A stretch of DNA of 60,572 nucleotides from Endotrypanum monterogeii (lineage: Eukaryota; Euglenozoa; Kinetoplastea; Trypanosomatida; Trypanosomatidae). The DNA lies in contig CM007345.1 in assembly GCA_000333855.2 (NCBI GenBank), positions 381,686 to 442,257 of the forward strand. The letters run 5' to 3'. This document shows positions 1-9,826 of the stretch, one piece after another; the first letter of the stretch is position 1, and each line of letters begins with the position of its first letter. Both the position numbers and the translations under genes were made by a program. A model generated the notes under the pieces. That model saw nothing but the letters and a program-made list of their open reading frames with translations. It ran no database searches and was not told where the DNA came from.

Positions 1-1649
1 AAGCCGTCTCTGAGCACGCCGACGAGCAACCCGAGGAACTCGATGAGGTGCAGCAGGAGGCCGTCGCTGAGCACGTCGACGAGGTGCAGCAGGAAGCCGT
101 CGCTGAGCACGCTGATGAGCAACCCGAGGAACTCGACGAGGTGCAGCTAGAAGCTGTCTCTGAGCACGCTGATGAGCAGTTCGAGCACGTCGACGAGGTG
201 CAGCAGGAAGCCGTCTCTGAGCACGCTGATGAACAGTTCGAGCACGCCGACGAGCAACCCGAGGAACTCGACGAGGTGCAGCAGGAGGCCGTCGCTGAGC
301 ACGCCGACGAGCAGTTCGAGCACGTCGACGAGCAACCCGAGGAACTCGATGAGGTGCAGCAGGAAGTTGTCTCTGAGCACGCTGATGAACAGTTCGAGCA
401 CGCCGAGGAGCAGTTCGAGCACGTCGACGAGGTGCAGCTAGAAGCTGTCTCTGAGCACGCTGATGAACAGTTCGAGCACGCCGACGAGCAACCCGAGGAA
501 CTCGACGAGGTGCAGGCGGTGGCGTACGTAGATGAACGTAAAGAGCGAGATGATTCACTGTATGATGATCAGCGGAAGTATTTATTGGAAGATGGCGGAG
601 AAGGGGCTGGTGCGAATGAGGAGTATCTTGGTGAACGCTGCGTTTATCCAGGTTACCCTAGAGAAGTGCAGGGAACCACTGTCGATTCGAATAGCGCCAC
701 TTCGGCAGGGATTGAGATCTCGGGGGATTCCTGTTTTACCATGTCTGCTGTCGTTGTGCGCAAACCTCCAGCGAGTGCATCTCTTCCGTATAACCGCACT
801 AATTTGGCCATCACGGAATCACAGCAGCGCCTTTCAGCCCGCGCCGACGTACAAGCGCGTTCTCCTTTTGCCAGGAACGAAAAGAAAGGCTCGTGGGCTC
901 AAAGGCACGGAGCAGGGGCGTCGCGCGCACCCCGGAGGACCTCTTCTGCAATTGAGCTGACGAGTCTGAAGCTCAGCCTCTATGATGCCGGCAGATCTGA
1001 TGGATACCAAGTAAGTGAGTTTGTGAAACAGTCTACACAGGGTGTTGATGAGCAACTGGCTGCATTTGTGTCAACATCTCTGCTTCCTGTGTCACATGGC
1101 GTCTCAGAGTCCGTGAGCACGGGAACGCGGCGTGCGCAGGGGCTCAGCAGCACCTCTTCCGGTTCATCAACAGGTGCTGCTCCAGCTAGATACTGCTGCC
1201 CTGACTTCTCTGGGCTACGCACAGCGAATAACGCACAGCTCATTACGTCAAATGTGCCTGCCTGCACTCAGCTGTTTCGTGCTGAGAACAGCGACGCCGC
1301 AGAGCAAGATAACCTCCCCAGACCCCCGCACTTATCTGCCGACAATCACACTTTGGCACGTTATCGAAAACCGAACGCGCTCCTGGAGGCAAAGGCGAAA
1401 CGTGAGGGTGCTTTCTTCCGTAGATACTCCCGCGAATATGAAAAAGTGGTGTCGGGCACCGCAGAGCAGGAAGGTGAAGCAAGTATGTCCCTCTGTGTCT
1501 CAAACGAAACCAAAGCAGCAGCATGCGAAGTTGCAGTTAAAAAACCTATCCAAAAGCGCAGTTTCTACGAGGGGCCGAGAGTCGAGTGGAACAAAATACT
1601 TCTCGAGCAAGCAAAAAACCTGCAGAACATATCGAGCAGGGCTGCGTAA
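1..1649 (+). CDS. Acidic-repeat hypothetical protein, 5' end outside window
   Basis: The frame is open from the first bases of the window to a TAA at 1647-1649, so the start codon lies upstream and at least 549 residues are present. Up to about base 516 the protein is a run of degenerate acidic repeats assembled from short blocks such as EHADEQ, FEHVDE and PEELDEVQQEAV, rich in Glu, Asp, Gln and Val. The remaining ~380 residues are non-repetitive, rich in Ser, Ala and Arg, probably disordered, and end in a basic segment with the block SFYEGPRVEWNKIL. I see no membrane segment and no catalytic motif. Acidic repeat tracts of this kind occur in trypanosomatid cytoskeletal and surface-associated proteins, but I do not recognise this one and assign no function. 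The repeat keeps other frames open too; those are by-products. Gene confidence is high, identity unknown. Confidence 0.8.
   Translation, partial: AVSEHADEQPEELDEVQQEAVAEHVDEVQQEAVAEHADEQPEELDEVQLEAVSEHADEQFEHVDEVQQEAVSEHADEQFEHADEQPEELDEVQQEAVAEHADEQFEHVDEQPEELDEVQQEVVSEHADEQFEHAEEQFEHVDEVQLEAVSEHADEQFEHADEQPEELDEVQAVAYVDERKERDDSLYDDQRKYLLEDGGEGAGANEEYLGERCVYPGYPREVQGTTVDSNSATSAGIEISGDSCFTMSAVVVRKPPASASLPYNRTNLAITESQQRLSARADVQARSPFARNEKKGSWAQRHGAGASRAPRRTSSAIELTSLKLSLYDAGRSDGYQVSEFVKQSTQGVDEQLAAFVSTSLLPVSHGVSESVSTGTRRAQGLSSTSSGSSTGAAPARYCCPDFSGLRTANNAQLITSNVPACTQLFRAENSDAAEQDNLPRPPHLSADNHTLARYRKPNALLEAKAKREGAFFRRYSREYEKVVSGTAEQEGEASMSLCVSNETKAAACEVAVKKPIQKRSFYEGPRVEWNKILLEQAKNLQNISSRAA
3..516 (+). 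repeat. Tandem degenerate coding repeats (EHADEQ / PEELDEVQ blocks)
   Basis: Near-identical blocks such as gagcacgctgatgaacagtt and gaactcgacgaggtgcag recur in mixed order. All spacings are multiples of three, so the frame is kept while block order varies. The mosaic order suggests expansion and contraction by unequal exchange. The array continues past the left edge. Confidence 0.85.
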
Positions 1650-2379
1650 AAGGAGCTGAGAGGGGAGGAGAGGGACAGGTCTTCGATCAACCGATAGTGC
1701 GCGCTCAATACGGTTCAAGTGATTTCGGCGCTCTACTGGAACCGCTGAAAGGGACAAAAAAAAAAGGGAGGGAGGGAGGAAGGGAGGGAGGGGAATGCAC
1801 CGGCATGGACTTTCGTAGTTCCCGCATACCCTTACCGAATGCGCGCACCCTAAACCCGTAAATGTGAAATTTTTTTTTGGGGGGGTGTATTTCATCTCCA
1901 ATCTATTTCCTTTCAATCCATCTTTTTTTTTTTTTACATCCTTCAACTCATATTGTCCTCTATGTATCTTGTGACTGCGGTATTCTTGTCTCCGTGTTTT
2001 TCTTTTACTTTGTTCCCTTCTCTCCGAGAAAGGTGTCAGGTGCTTGTAAGGCGCTTCTTATGTCGCCGTGTGCGCTGTTGAAGCTGTGGGATGCCTGCGC
2101 CTCGGTCATTTTTCTGGCATCGTACAGTATCAAGGTGCAACATATGCTACGGTTCGGTGCTCTGATTTTCGAAATAAAAAAAAATTGTTGTCGATGTTCA
2201 AAAAGTGTTTTTGACGGTCATTCTTTTCGAGTTCATTTTTTTTTTCCTGTCTGTTGTTGCGCATGTTCTGCTTGTGGGTATGGAAGGGGGAGGAAGAGAC
2301 CGAGGCGGACAATGAAGAAAGAAAAGTGAAGCAAAAGCCCAACCCAAAAGACACATACGCATGCGGAGGCGTACTCACG

Positions 2380-2431
<52 letters not shown>
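2380..2431. repeat. TA microsatellite
   Basis: An alternating TA tract of about 50 bases with one interruption, lying between the first two genes. Confidence 0.95.
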
Positions 2432-2436
<5 letters not shown>

Positions 2437-4021
2437 GTAATTGGAAACAGTGGAAAACGAGCAACAGAAAAGAGTGCACCCATGTACAGTCTACAACTCT
2501 TCGTCAGGTGATTTCTCGATGTACAACAAACAAAACAAAGAAAGAAGTTCACCCGAAGCGCTCATTTAAGTAGTCTTTCTTTCTTCGCATGTCCCATCAC
2601 CCTATTCTTCGGCCGTTTCGCTGGCCGTGTATGTGTGTAGGTGGTGATGGGAATGTGGAATAATAAAAAATATATGATCCACACCTTTATGAAGCTCTCT
2701 CTCTCTCTATATATATATTGGCATGATTTTGGTATCCTCCCTTTCTATTTGTTTGTGTGTGTGTATGCCCTCCCCCACCCAGGGTCAAAAAAAAATCCTT
2801 TTTTTTTGTCCCCTTCCGTCACCCATTGAACAGGGAGAAGAAATCGAGGGAGCGGCGAATAGAAGGGGAAGTGGGTGGCATCATTACGGAGGCACACACC
2901 AAACTGTGACGCTGACAATGTGAAGACGGATGAGGGTCTTCGCCTCCTCGAGAATGTATCTTTTCGAGGGCTGATCGTTGCTCACTTTGATGCGAACGAA
3001 AAAAAGAAAATCCAAGAACTAATATATATATATGTATATATTCAAAGACCACACTAATCCCAACGAGCACACATCTGTGAGGAGAGGGGTAACTTCCTGT
3101 GGGAGCTGCAGTGAGCGCTGTATAGTATGAATCGAGGAAGGTATAAATGCGGCACGAGAAGAAAAAAGGAGGAGCTCAGGTGACAGAGTACGCCCTCGTG
3201 GAATCAAAAAAAAAAAAGGGGGGCCCTCTGCTGAATGAGAGGGGGGCGGAGGAGCGCTGTACACTTTCTCCCCTTTGGTTTCGCTGCTCTGACGTGTTTC
3301 CCTCGCGTTGTTCTTCATTTGCTCAGCGATATATCCTTTCACACTCACTGTGCTAGCGCCGAGGAGGGAGGAGAGAACCCACACAACCAACCAAGTGATG
3401 GTAGATACCCCTGCAAAGGAATGTCTCCTCAAAGAAAACGCCAGCACCCTCGTCTACCGATAGGGGTGTCGGGACGTCGCCAGGATACGGAGACTGTAGG
3501 GCCCCGTTGCGAAGCACACGTACGCACATGAGCCGTACCACAAATTACTCGTGAGGAGACCCTCGACCACTTTATCTCACCTCGCTCTCCTCCTCAATTT
3601 TTTTTTTTTCAACGGCTGCGATATATTATTATTATTATTTATTACTTGCACGAGGACACTCCTTTCTACGAAGATATTCCGTGGCGAAAGGACCACGTAT
3701 CGAAGATCCCCCTACACCCTCCACCTCCACATACATATATATGGAAATAGAAAACACACCGTTGTGTTCTCTGCCCCCCCCTCCTCTTACATAAACACAC
3801 ACACACACACACTTACATATACACAATCACAGTCGCAACTATTTTTCTTTCGACCCTTATATCGCACTGGTTTATCATACATCTATTCTGTGCCTCATTT
3901 AGAGCGCGCGCGCGCAACTCTCCATCCTCTGTCTTACTCTTCCTAGCCGCGACGCCTCTCCTCTTGTCCTCGCCCCACCCCGCCCGCAAGTGCGGTGGCG
4001 TTTGCTATCTCGTTCCCTGCA

Positions 4022-4050
4022 TCTTTTTTTCTCTCTGATTTCTTCCTAAG
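4022..4050 (+). promoter_or_regulatory. Candidate trans-splice acceptor for the oxygenase gene
   Basis: A T/C tract (tttttttctctctgatttct) is followed by the first AG at 4049-4050, 57 bases before the ATG at 4107. A second possible acceptor is tcttcctag ending at 3946. Kinetoplastid mRNAs receive a spliced leader at such sites; which AG is used cannot be decided here. Confidence 0.5.
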
Positions 4051-4106
4051 CCCCATCCCTCCTGGTGTACGTGTCCGCCGCACTTGGTGCACCACTCGCC
4101 GAAGGA

Positions 4107-5408
4107 ATGCTTCGCACATCCATGCTCACGCGCGGCACGCTTGTCAAAATCGGCCGCGGCGCGAACAACGTAACGGAATCGGCTAGCAACGCCCTCCTCG
4201 AGTCTCTGCAAGACCACGGCTACTGTTACATTCAGCACCCCTTCATTCAAAAAACCATTCTCGACCAGCTTCATCGAGACTGTCGCATCTTCTTCGAGCA
4301 GTACATTCTGAGTCTCCGCGACGATGCTGCTCAGGGAAACCTAAAGCGGAACAATCGACATAACTACAACTGTACCCCACTCTCGCCATATGAGCTGGAA
4401 AGCATCAAATCTCCCAGTGGATTCCGTGGGTACCACCGCTACGTCGGCGCAAGTGGCATCGACGACGCCATCGACTGCTTCTCTGTCGGCCGTGACGACG
4501 TGGCTGATCCAGCGGTGCTGCGGCGTGACTACTATAAGCAAGCTGGTTGGGAGGAAAGCGAGTACCTCAGTATGATTAGCCGCAGAAACCCGTGGGATAT
4601 TTTGCTTAACCACGTAAACTCGAACCCCGCAGCTGGCGTGAGCCTTCGTTCAGGTACAGGCCGCAATGACAACTTCATGTCCGACTTCAAGGACATGATG
4701 ATGGCCTATTACGACCTTTGCTACACAGTGAGCATGGATGTGCTGCGGCACATCAGCTGTGGTTTGGGCATCCGCCCCTCTGTTCCACAAGGCGGGCCGG
4801 ATCCGGCGATGGACTTTGAACTCGAGTACTTCACCTCGTTTCATCAAAAGCGCGATTGCGACCTGCAAGCCAAGTATTACCCGCGACTCGGGGAGGGAAC
4901 GCGGCTCAGGAGCGGTGTCGGCATCGAAAATCAGCGGTCGGCGTACAACCCAGGCGGTGTGAAAGTGCTGCGGCGCAAAGGGGCCAAGATGCAGCCCCTG
5001 GTGAAGGGTGCCGGCTCCGAGGGCGACGACGACGACAGTGAACAGGATATTACTGTGCGGCTCGACACGCACAAAGACCTCAGCACCATTACCCTGCTCT
5101 CCCAGGACGCGCTAGGAGGACTGGAGGTGTGGGACGAGGAGAAGGGTTCCTACACAGCTGTCCCTGTGCTTGAGGACGCGCTTCTGGTGAACGCCGGCAT
5201 GTTTCTGGAGAAGTGGACAGGCGGCCTCATCGATGCAACGCCACATCGCGTGCGCAATGTAAAGGGCAACAACAGCCGCTGCAGCATTGTGTTCTTTGCG
5301 CTGCCCGATCACGATGCCCGCATAGAGCCCCTTCTGCAGCAGGAGGATAATCCAGCTGTGGACGCACAAGACAGCTTCCTGGCTGGCGACATGATGCCCA
5401 CACCCTAG
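4107..5408 (+). CDS. 2-oxoglutarate/Fe(II)-dependent oxygenase, isopenicillin-N-synthase-like fold
   Basis: 433 residues; the frame opens further upstream, but the first ATG is at 4107. The C-terminal half carries the complete signature of the plant/fungal-type 2OG-Fe(II) oxygenases. There is an HxD pair (His322, Asp324 in DTHKDLSTITLLSQD) and a distal His380 in TPHRV, which together form the iron triad. Arg391 and Ser393 (RCS) match the RxS pair that binds the 2-oxoglutarate carboxylate. The family block GGLEVWDEEKG and the segment VNAGMFLEKWTGG lie between them. The N-terminus (LLESLQDHGYCYI) matches the usual start of the fold. An acidic insert (GDDDDSEQD) sits just before the catalytic core. 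An active oxygenase is expected, but the substrate is not predictable. The neighbours give no pathway clue, because co-transcription in these organisms does not imply shared function. No targeting peptide is obvious. Confidence 0.9.
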   Translation: MLRTSMLTRGTLVKIGRGANNVTESASNALLESLQDHGYCYIQHPFIQKTILDQLHRDCRIFFEQYILSLRDDAAQGNLKRNNRHNYNCTPLSPYELESIKSPSGFRGYHRYVGASGIDDAIDCFSVGRDDVADPAVLRRDYYKQAGWEESEYLSMISRRNPWDILLNHVNSNPAAGVSLRSGTGRNDNFMSDFKDMMMAYYDLCYTVSMDVLRHISCGLGIRPSVPQGGPDPAMDFELEYFTSFHQKRDCDLQAKYYPRLGEGTRLRSGVGIENQRSAYNPGGVKVLRRKGAKMQPLVKGAGSEGDDDDSEQDITVRLDTHKDLSTITLLSQDALGGLEVWDEEKGSYTAVPVLEDALLVNAGMFLEKWTGGLIDATPHRVRNVKGNNSRCSIVFFALPDHDARIEPLLQQEDNPAVDAQDSFLAGDMMPTP

Positions 5409-5616
5409 AGGAGGACTCAGAGCCCCAGCCTTTCTATCAACATCGATTCCAATACCCTCCTTGCTTGCACACCGTCGCCTGGGGGGGGGGGGCATGGGCA
5501 CTGGGAAGAGGGGGGCGGCTTTGTGGAGGTCTCGCTCCAGAACTCGGTCTTCACCTGTGTAACTTTACAGCATTTCCAGAGGGTATAGATGTTGGGGTGG
5601 TGAACACACGACCGCA

Positions 5617-5641
5617 GCACACACACACACACACACACACC
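5617..5641. repeat. CA microsatellite
   Basis: About 12 CA units in the oxygenase 3' flank. Confidence 0.9.
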
Positions 5642-5898
5642 CCTGCGTCCTCTCAGCTCCTCTTTCTTTTTTTCCAAAGGTTTGAATGAAAATGTGGGAA
5701 AAAGAAGTCTAGAGCGGCATTATAAATACATAGAAGTTGACACACCAGCCGTGGCAACATCGTCCCATCGGTGCAAAGCACCAGCACCCCCGCCCACTTG
5801 ATGGTATTGGTGGAGACTAGAGAGTATATGGTGTGCGTGTGTAGGTGGGTGTGGACGTGTAGGTGCGTGGCTGTGGGTGTGTTGCGGTAGAGAAAAAA

Positions 5899-5903
<5 letters not shown>

Positions 5904-5936
<33 letters not shown>
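5904..5936. repeat. TA microsatellite
   Basis: About 16 uninterrupted AT units between the oxygenase and Sec61 gamma genes. Confidence 0.95.
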
Positions 5937-5940
<4 letters not shown>

Positions 5941-6711
5941 ATATATAAGTCGATCAAACAGTGAATCATGAGGAGCAAAGGGAGGAAGGAGGGAAGGGAA
6001 AACGGACGGAGAGCAACGGATCACTTTGACGGATTTCGCGCATACACACAACATTATCGACTCATATTGTCATTGTTATGTCCCTCGCCCAGCCCCTCTC
6101 CGTGCCCGATATGACCATGCAACTCACCCCTCGCTCTTGGCCCCTTCCCCGTAACTCCCTCCTGCAGAAGTGTTTCTGTCGATGATGCCGTTAATTGTTA
6201 CGAAAGGACATCCTAAAATGGAGGCTTCAAAGCGCATTCGCGTGTGTGTTCTCTGGGCAAGTAATGTGTCCCCCCCCACCTCTATCTTTGCCTATGCAGA
6301 CCTATCCTCACGCGGCACATGTACCGATCTGTGGTGATGGCCAGAAAGAGCAGCAGCAGCAGCAACACCTACAGCAAGCGATATGCGAACTGTTTCTGTG
6401 TAGAGATGTCACCACAAACTGTCGTCACGATGCGTGACGCAGTGCTGATGCGCATTGTCCTTTTAAAAATACGATGTCTTTTCCCCTCTTCTCCCTCTGT
6501 ACATGATTTGTGACGACGCTACCCACATTTCCTACGTCACACGCGCACACACCATTTCTGAACACCAAAACACAATCACCCTCCCGATTGCCATTCCTAC
6601 AGCTGTTGCTGTTGGTTGCTCCTTAACACACAACACCCGGTTACACTCGCACACAGACACATACCGATATCATTCTCCCCCCTCCTCTCCAACCCCAAAT
6701 TCTCAAACATC

Positions 6712-6921
6712 ATGGACTTCCTCGATGACATCCTGTTCCACCCCATTGTGGCCTTCACCAAAAACAGCCGCATGCTGGTGCGCAAGTGCCAGAAGCCAAA
6801 CTACAACGAGTTCACGACTGCCGCCATCGCGGCATTGATTGGCTTCCTCATGATGGGATTCCTCGGCTTCTTTGTGAAGCTTGTGTTTATCCCAATCAAC
6901 AACGTTATTCTCGGTGTGTAA
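6712..6921 (+). CDS. SEC61G: Sec61 gamma subunit of the ER protein translocon (SecE family)
   Basis: A 69-residue protein, the normal length for eukaryotic Sec61 gamma. It begins MDFLDDILFHPIVAFTKNSR, an amphipathic N-terminal helix, followed by the conserved basic block RKCQKPNYNEF. A single hydrophobic tail-anchor segment (AAIAALIGFLMMGFLGFFVKLVFIPIN, about residues 37-63) follows. The subunit clamps the Sec61 alpha channel and is needed for co-translational entry into the ER. The ATG at 6712 is chosen because the upstream in-frame extension has no ATG and no family match. It stands between an oxygenase and a dehydrogenase-like gene with no functional link. Such tiny genes are easily missed by length cut-offs. 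Confidence 0.93.
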   Translation: MDFLDDILFHPIVAFTKNSRMLVRKCQKPNYNEFTTAAIAALIGFLMMGFLGFFVKLVFIPINNVILGV

Positions 6922-8542
6922 CGCGAGGCGGATCAAAAAAAAAAGGAGATGCACACACTGGAGTGCGAGTACGAAAAAAAAAAAGCGATTGGCTCTGAAA
7001 AGAGGGAAAGCGATGTGCCCCGTGGATTCTCAAGGGAGGATGACTGTCAGGCAGGGTAGTCGGAACGTTTGTGTCAGTGTGCGCCACCGTTACATATACC
7101 TACGTACCTCTTTGTTGCTGTTGCCGTAGCGCGAGCTGGTGTTTTCATATGATTGCCTGTGAACTCGAGACCACCGAAACTACTGTTTTCACTCGTGTGA
7201 CGTCTCCCTCACTCCCTCCCTTCCCTTCCCTTCCCTTCCCTTGGCTCCTGGATCGGTTCCCATATATCAAGAGCAGCACCTTTGTCATCTGTGCGCGTGA
7301 TTGGAAGGTGGCAAAAAGAGAGGGAGGGGACAAGGAAAGGAAAGAGGGTACACAACATGTAAACACACTTGGAAAAATGTGAGCACATGCCCGTGCTGTC
7401 GCACGGACGATTATGATTTATCGATACACTCACAGATTGCAACTATTTGGGCTTTTTTTTTTTGCTTTTGTGAGATGGCGATTTTAACAATACCAGTGAG
7501 TTGTGGTTGCGACGGCCTCGCTGTGCGAGTGCGGGCTCATGTGTTTCGGTTACACCCTATGCACGTACGTGATTCTTTAAGTGTGTCCCTGTATGATCTA
7601 GTTGTCTATCTTTTTCTTTTCACCTCTCTCCTCCTCTTCCGCCTCCTCGATCCCAAAATCTGAGTAGCCAACGGTCATCCCGTTGCGCGTGCATGTGTGA
7701 CGGGGGCAGTGTGTGTACGCTGTGGGTAGCACACAGCGAGGACGATGTCGATTGTCTGCACTGACTTGAGTAATGACGAAACTACGTACAGGATTACGTC
7801 CAACAAAAAGACGTGGGCGGGAGGGTGAGGAAGAGGGAGAAGAATTCATATGTCACGAAAGAAATCCCCGACGAGAGCGCACGGAGTGACAACGGTAGTG
7901 GAACCCCCCCCTCCCCCCAAGCGTGTTTGCAATCGTGGGATTCATAAATCGTCTTGCAGGACCTCACTCCATCCCCCTTCCCCTCGCTCCCTGACACCCT
8001 CCCAATCAATCTGGGGTGCTCGGGTGTGTATATGCACTTGATGGAACAGATGAGGCAGTTGGCAGCGTGAGTGTGACGCGAAGCCTTTTATAATTTCATT
8101 CTCTCCCTTTCTGCAGCAAGTGGTGATGCAGCACTGGAGGCTTGCACCCGGAGACTCTCTTCATCACAATGGAAAAATCTTGAGGACACGCATTGATTAC
8201 ACCTACCCTACGGCACCATGCCTTCTTGACTACTGTCCCCCCCCTCCCCTCCGCTGTCACTGTATTGCCGTTCTCCTCGAGCATTTGCGTTGTCGGTGCA
8301 TTACCCAACGACCGCATCCCCTCCCTCGACCCATAAACACAACACCCACCTATCTACTCACTGAGAGTTCACCGGAAGGCATTACCTCCTCTAACGATTC
8401 CACCCCCCCACAGCATCAACTCCCGAGGCTTCGTCTGTGCTGTGCTTTTTTGGGGGGCGACACTATTTCTCCCCTCATCAGCCCTTTAACGCCACCGGCA
8501 ATCACAGCCACACATTGAGCTGTCACTAGCTTCCCCATCCCC
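6922..8542. other. Intergenic region, no gene seen
   Basis: Contains A-rich runs, a CCCTT pentamer repeat (7213-7242), and C-rich tracts near 7905-7919 and 8239-8252. It ends in a pyrimidine-rich leader before the ATG at 8543. No open frame has a recognisable protein signature. Confidence 0.65.
7213..7242. repeat. CCCTT pentanucleotide repeat
   Basis: About five tandem CCCTT units flanked by imperfect CTCCC units. It is an all-pyrimidine tract on the plus strand and could act as a splicing polypyrimidine tract or simply be a microsatellite. Confidence 0.85.
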
Positions 8543-9826
8543 ATGTCAGCCATTAAGCGCTCACTGAACGTGGGTGTGGTGGGCATGGGCAACATGGGCA
8601 TTCCCATCACGCGCAACCTCGCCTTCAAGGCACGGAGTGCCATGTATTTGCAGATCCATAGTCGTACGCTGAGTAAAGCACGGCAAGTCTGCGACGATAT
8701 GAGTGCGGACGGTGCCACCTGCGCCATGCGCATCCACGATCGCTACAGCACAATGACCAAGTGGTGTGACGTAATCCTCCTAACTTTGGCGCATCGAGTT
8801 GCCTCGCGGAAAGTTCTTCTGGAGGACAATGAGGCCCTCATCACCAACGCGCGTCCTGGGCAGATTATTGTGGACCACACCACCGTAGACATCGACCTGT
8901 CACGTGAGTGTGCCTACGAGGCAGAGCGGCGCGGTGCCGTCTTTCTCGATGCCCCTATGAGCGGCAGTCCTAAGCAGGCCTTCAATAACCAGCTGGTTCT
9001 CATGGTAGGTGGCCCGGCGGAGCAAGTGCAGCGGGTGTCGCCGATCTTTCGCATGTATGCAGATAATATTCATCACATGGGTGCCAACGGCAGCGGCACT
9101 GCGTCTAAGCTGCTCTCACAGGCGCTGGTGGCGTCACACAACGCCGCTGCGGCGGAGGCGATGACAATCGCGAATCGACTCGGCATCGAGGACTATCAAA
9201 AACTCATTCAAGTGTTGGACGCGTCGTGGGGCTCAAGCACAATGCTGCGCCGCAACGCGGTGACGATGCAGGACCTGGTGCGCAACCCGGACAAGTTGGC
9301 ACCATCATCTGGCGCGAATGTTGACAACCTTCTCGAAGATCTTGCGCTTCTCGATGCCTCCTTGCCAAAGATCGAGAACGGTGGCAACGGCCACAGAGGG
9401 TGCCACGGCGAGGAGGAACGCTTTCCTGTCCTGGACGCGTCGCTGCGCATGCTAGGCGCAGCTGCAGAATCAGGGCTAGGTGACCGTGACATGGCAGCTG
9501 TCATTCACTTTATTGGGGCAGCGGCAGCCATGGAAAAAGAAGAGGGGGTGCACATCCAGCCTCGCGGGCTCACGTCCGCCGCTTATGTGGATGGAGGTGC
9601 CACTGGAAAGGTCAACAACGCTTCTGTGGCATCAGCAGCAGGAGCCGCGTCGGCATCGGCGTCGCTGTCCCCGATCTCAGAGGGAATGGAGATCGATCCC
9701 ACAACGCTGGCGGACTCCCTCGGTGCCGCCGAAAGAAACCCTAATCAATCCACATCGGCAGCCGCGCAGCTGACAACGCCTTCGTCATCCAAGACCCCTG
9801 AGTTCACCATGGAAGATTTCTACTAG
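8543..9826 (+). CDS. 3-hydroxyisobutyrate-dehydrogenase-like (beta-hydroxyacid dehydrogenase family) protein, divergent
   Basis: 427 residues, against about 290-320 for the family. The N-terminal Rossmann motif VGVVGMGNMGIPI gives GxGxMG at residues 14-19. The second family block is FLDAPMSGSPKQAFNNQLVLM, where most members have DAPVSGG. The catalytic lysine is retained (Lys189 in GTASKLLSQ). The Asn normally four residues later is Gln193, and the preceding Asn is Ser192. The C-terminal all-alpha domain is recognisable (LLEDLALLDASL, then GLGDRDMAAVIHFI) but is split by a Gly/His/Glu-rich insert. A ~90-residue Ala/Ser-rich tail ends MEDFY. The family uses NAD(P) to oxidise small beta-hydroxyacids. 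The altered substrate loop and lost Asn suggest a different substrate or reduced activity. The ATG at 8543 begins directly before the Rossmann fold, and no targeting peptide is evident. Confidence 0.88.
   Translation: MSAIKRSLNVGVVGMGNMGIPITRNLAFKARSAMYLQIHSRTLSKARQVCDDMSADGATCAMRIHDRYSTMTKWCDVILLTLAHRVASRKVLLEDNEALITNARPGQIIVDHTTVDIDLSRECAYEAERRGAVFLDAPMSGSPKQAFNNQLVLMVGGPAEQVQRVSPIFRMYADNIHHMGANGSGTASKLLSQALVASHNAAAAEAMTIANRLGIEDYQKLIQVLDASWGSSTMLRRNAVTMQDLVRNPDKLAPSSGANVDNLLEDLALLDASLPKIENGGNGHRGCHGEEERFPVLDASLRMLGAAAESGLGDRDMAAVIHFIGAAAAMEKEEGVHIQPRGLTSAAYVDGGATGKVNNASVASAAGAASASASLSPISEGMEIDPTTLADSLGAAERNPNQSTSAAAQLTTPSSSKTPEFTMEDFY

Larger units (their letters stand above)
1650..4106. 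other. Intergenic region, no gene seen
   Basis: This 2.5 kb stretch holds the 3' UTR of the acidic-repeat gene and the 5' UTR of the oxygenase gene. It contains a GGGA-rich purine tract (about 1764-1793), many T and A runs, a long TA tract (2380-2431), a CT/TA run near 2697-2720 and a CA run near 3797-3813. The short open frames here have low-complexity translations and no recognisable domain, so I do not call genes. Confidence 0.7.
5409..6711. other. Intergenic region, no gene seen
   Basis: This holds the oxygenase 3' UTR and the Sec61 gamma 5' UTR. Contents are a G run at 5484-5493, a CA repeat (5617-5641), a TA tract (5904-5936) and a short CAG run (about 6350-6363). A pyrimidine stretch ending in ccattcctacag, with AG at 6601-6602, is a plausible acceptor for Sec61 gamma. 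Confidence 0.6.

Noticed and set aside
147..441. Long open frames on other strands and frames through the acidic repeat
   Set aside because: They arise because a stop-free repeat with spacing in multiples of three stays open in several frames; translations are low-complexity and lack any start context.
1..516. CRISPR-like array
   Set aside because: Repeats are coding, abut without unique spacers, and the genome is eukaryotic.
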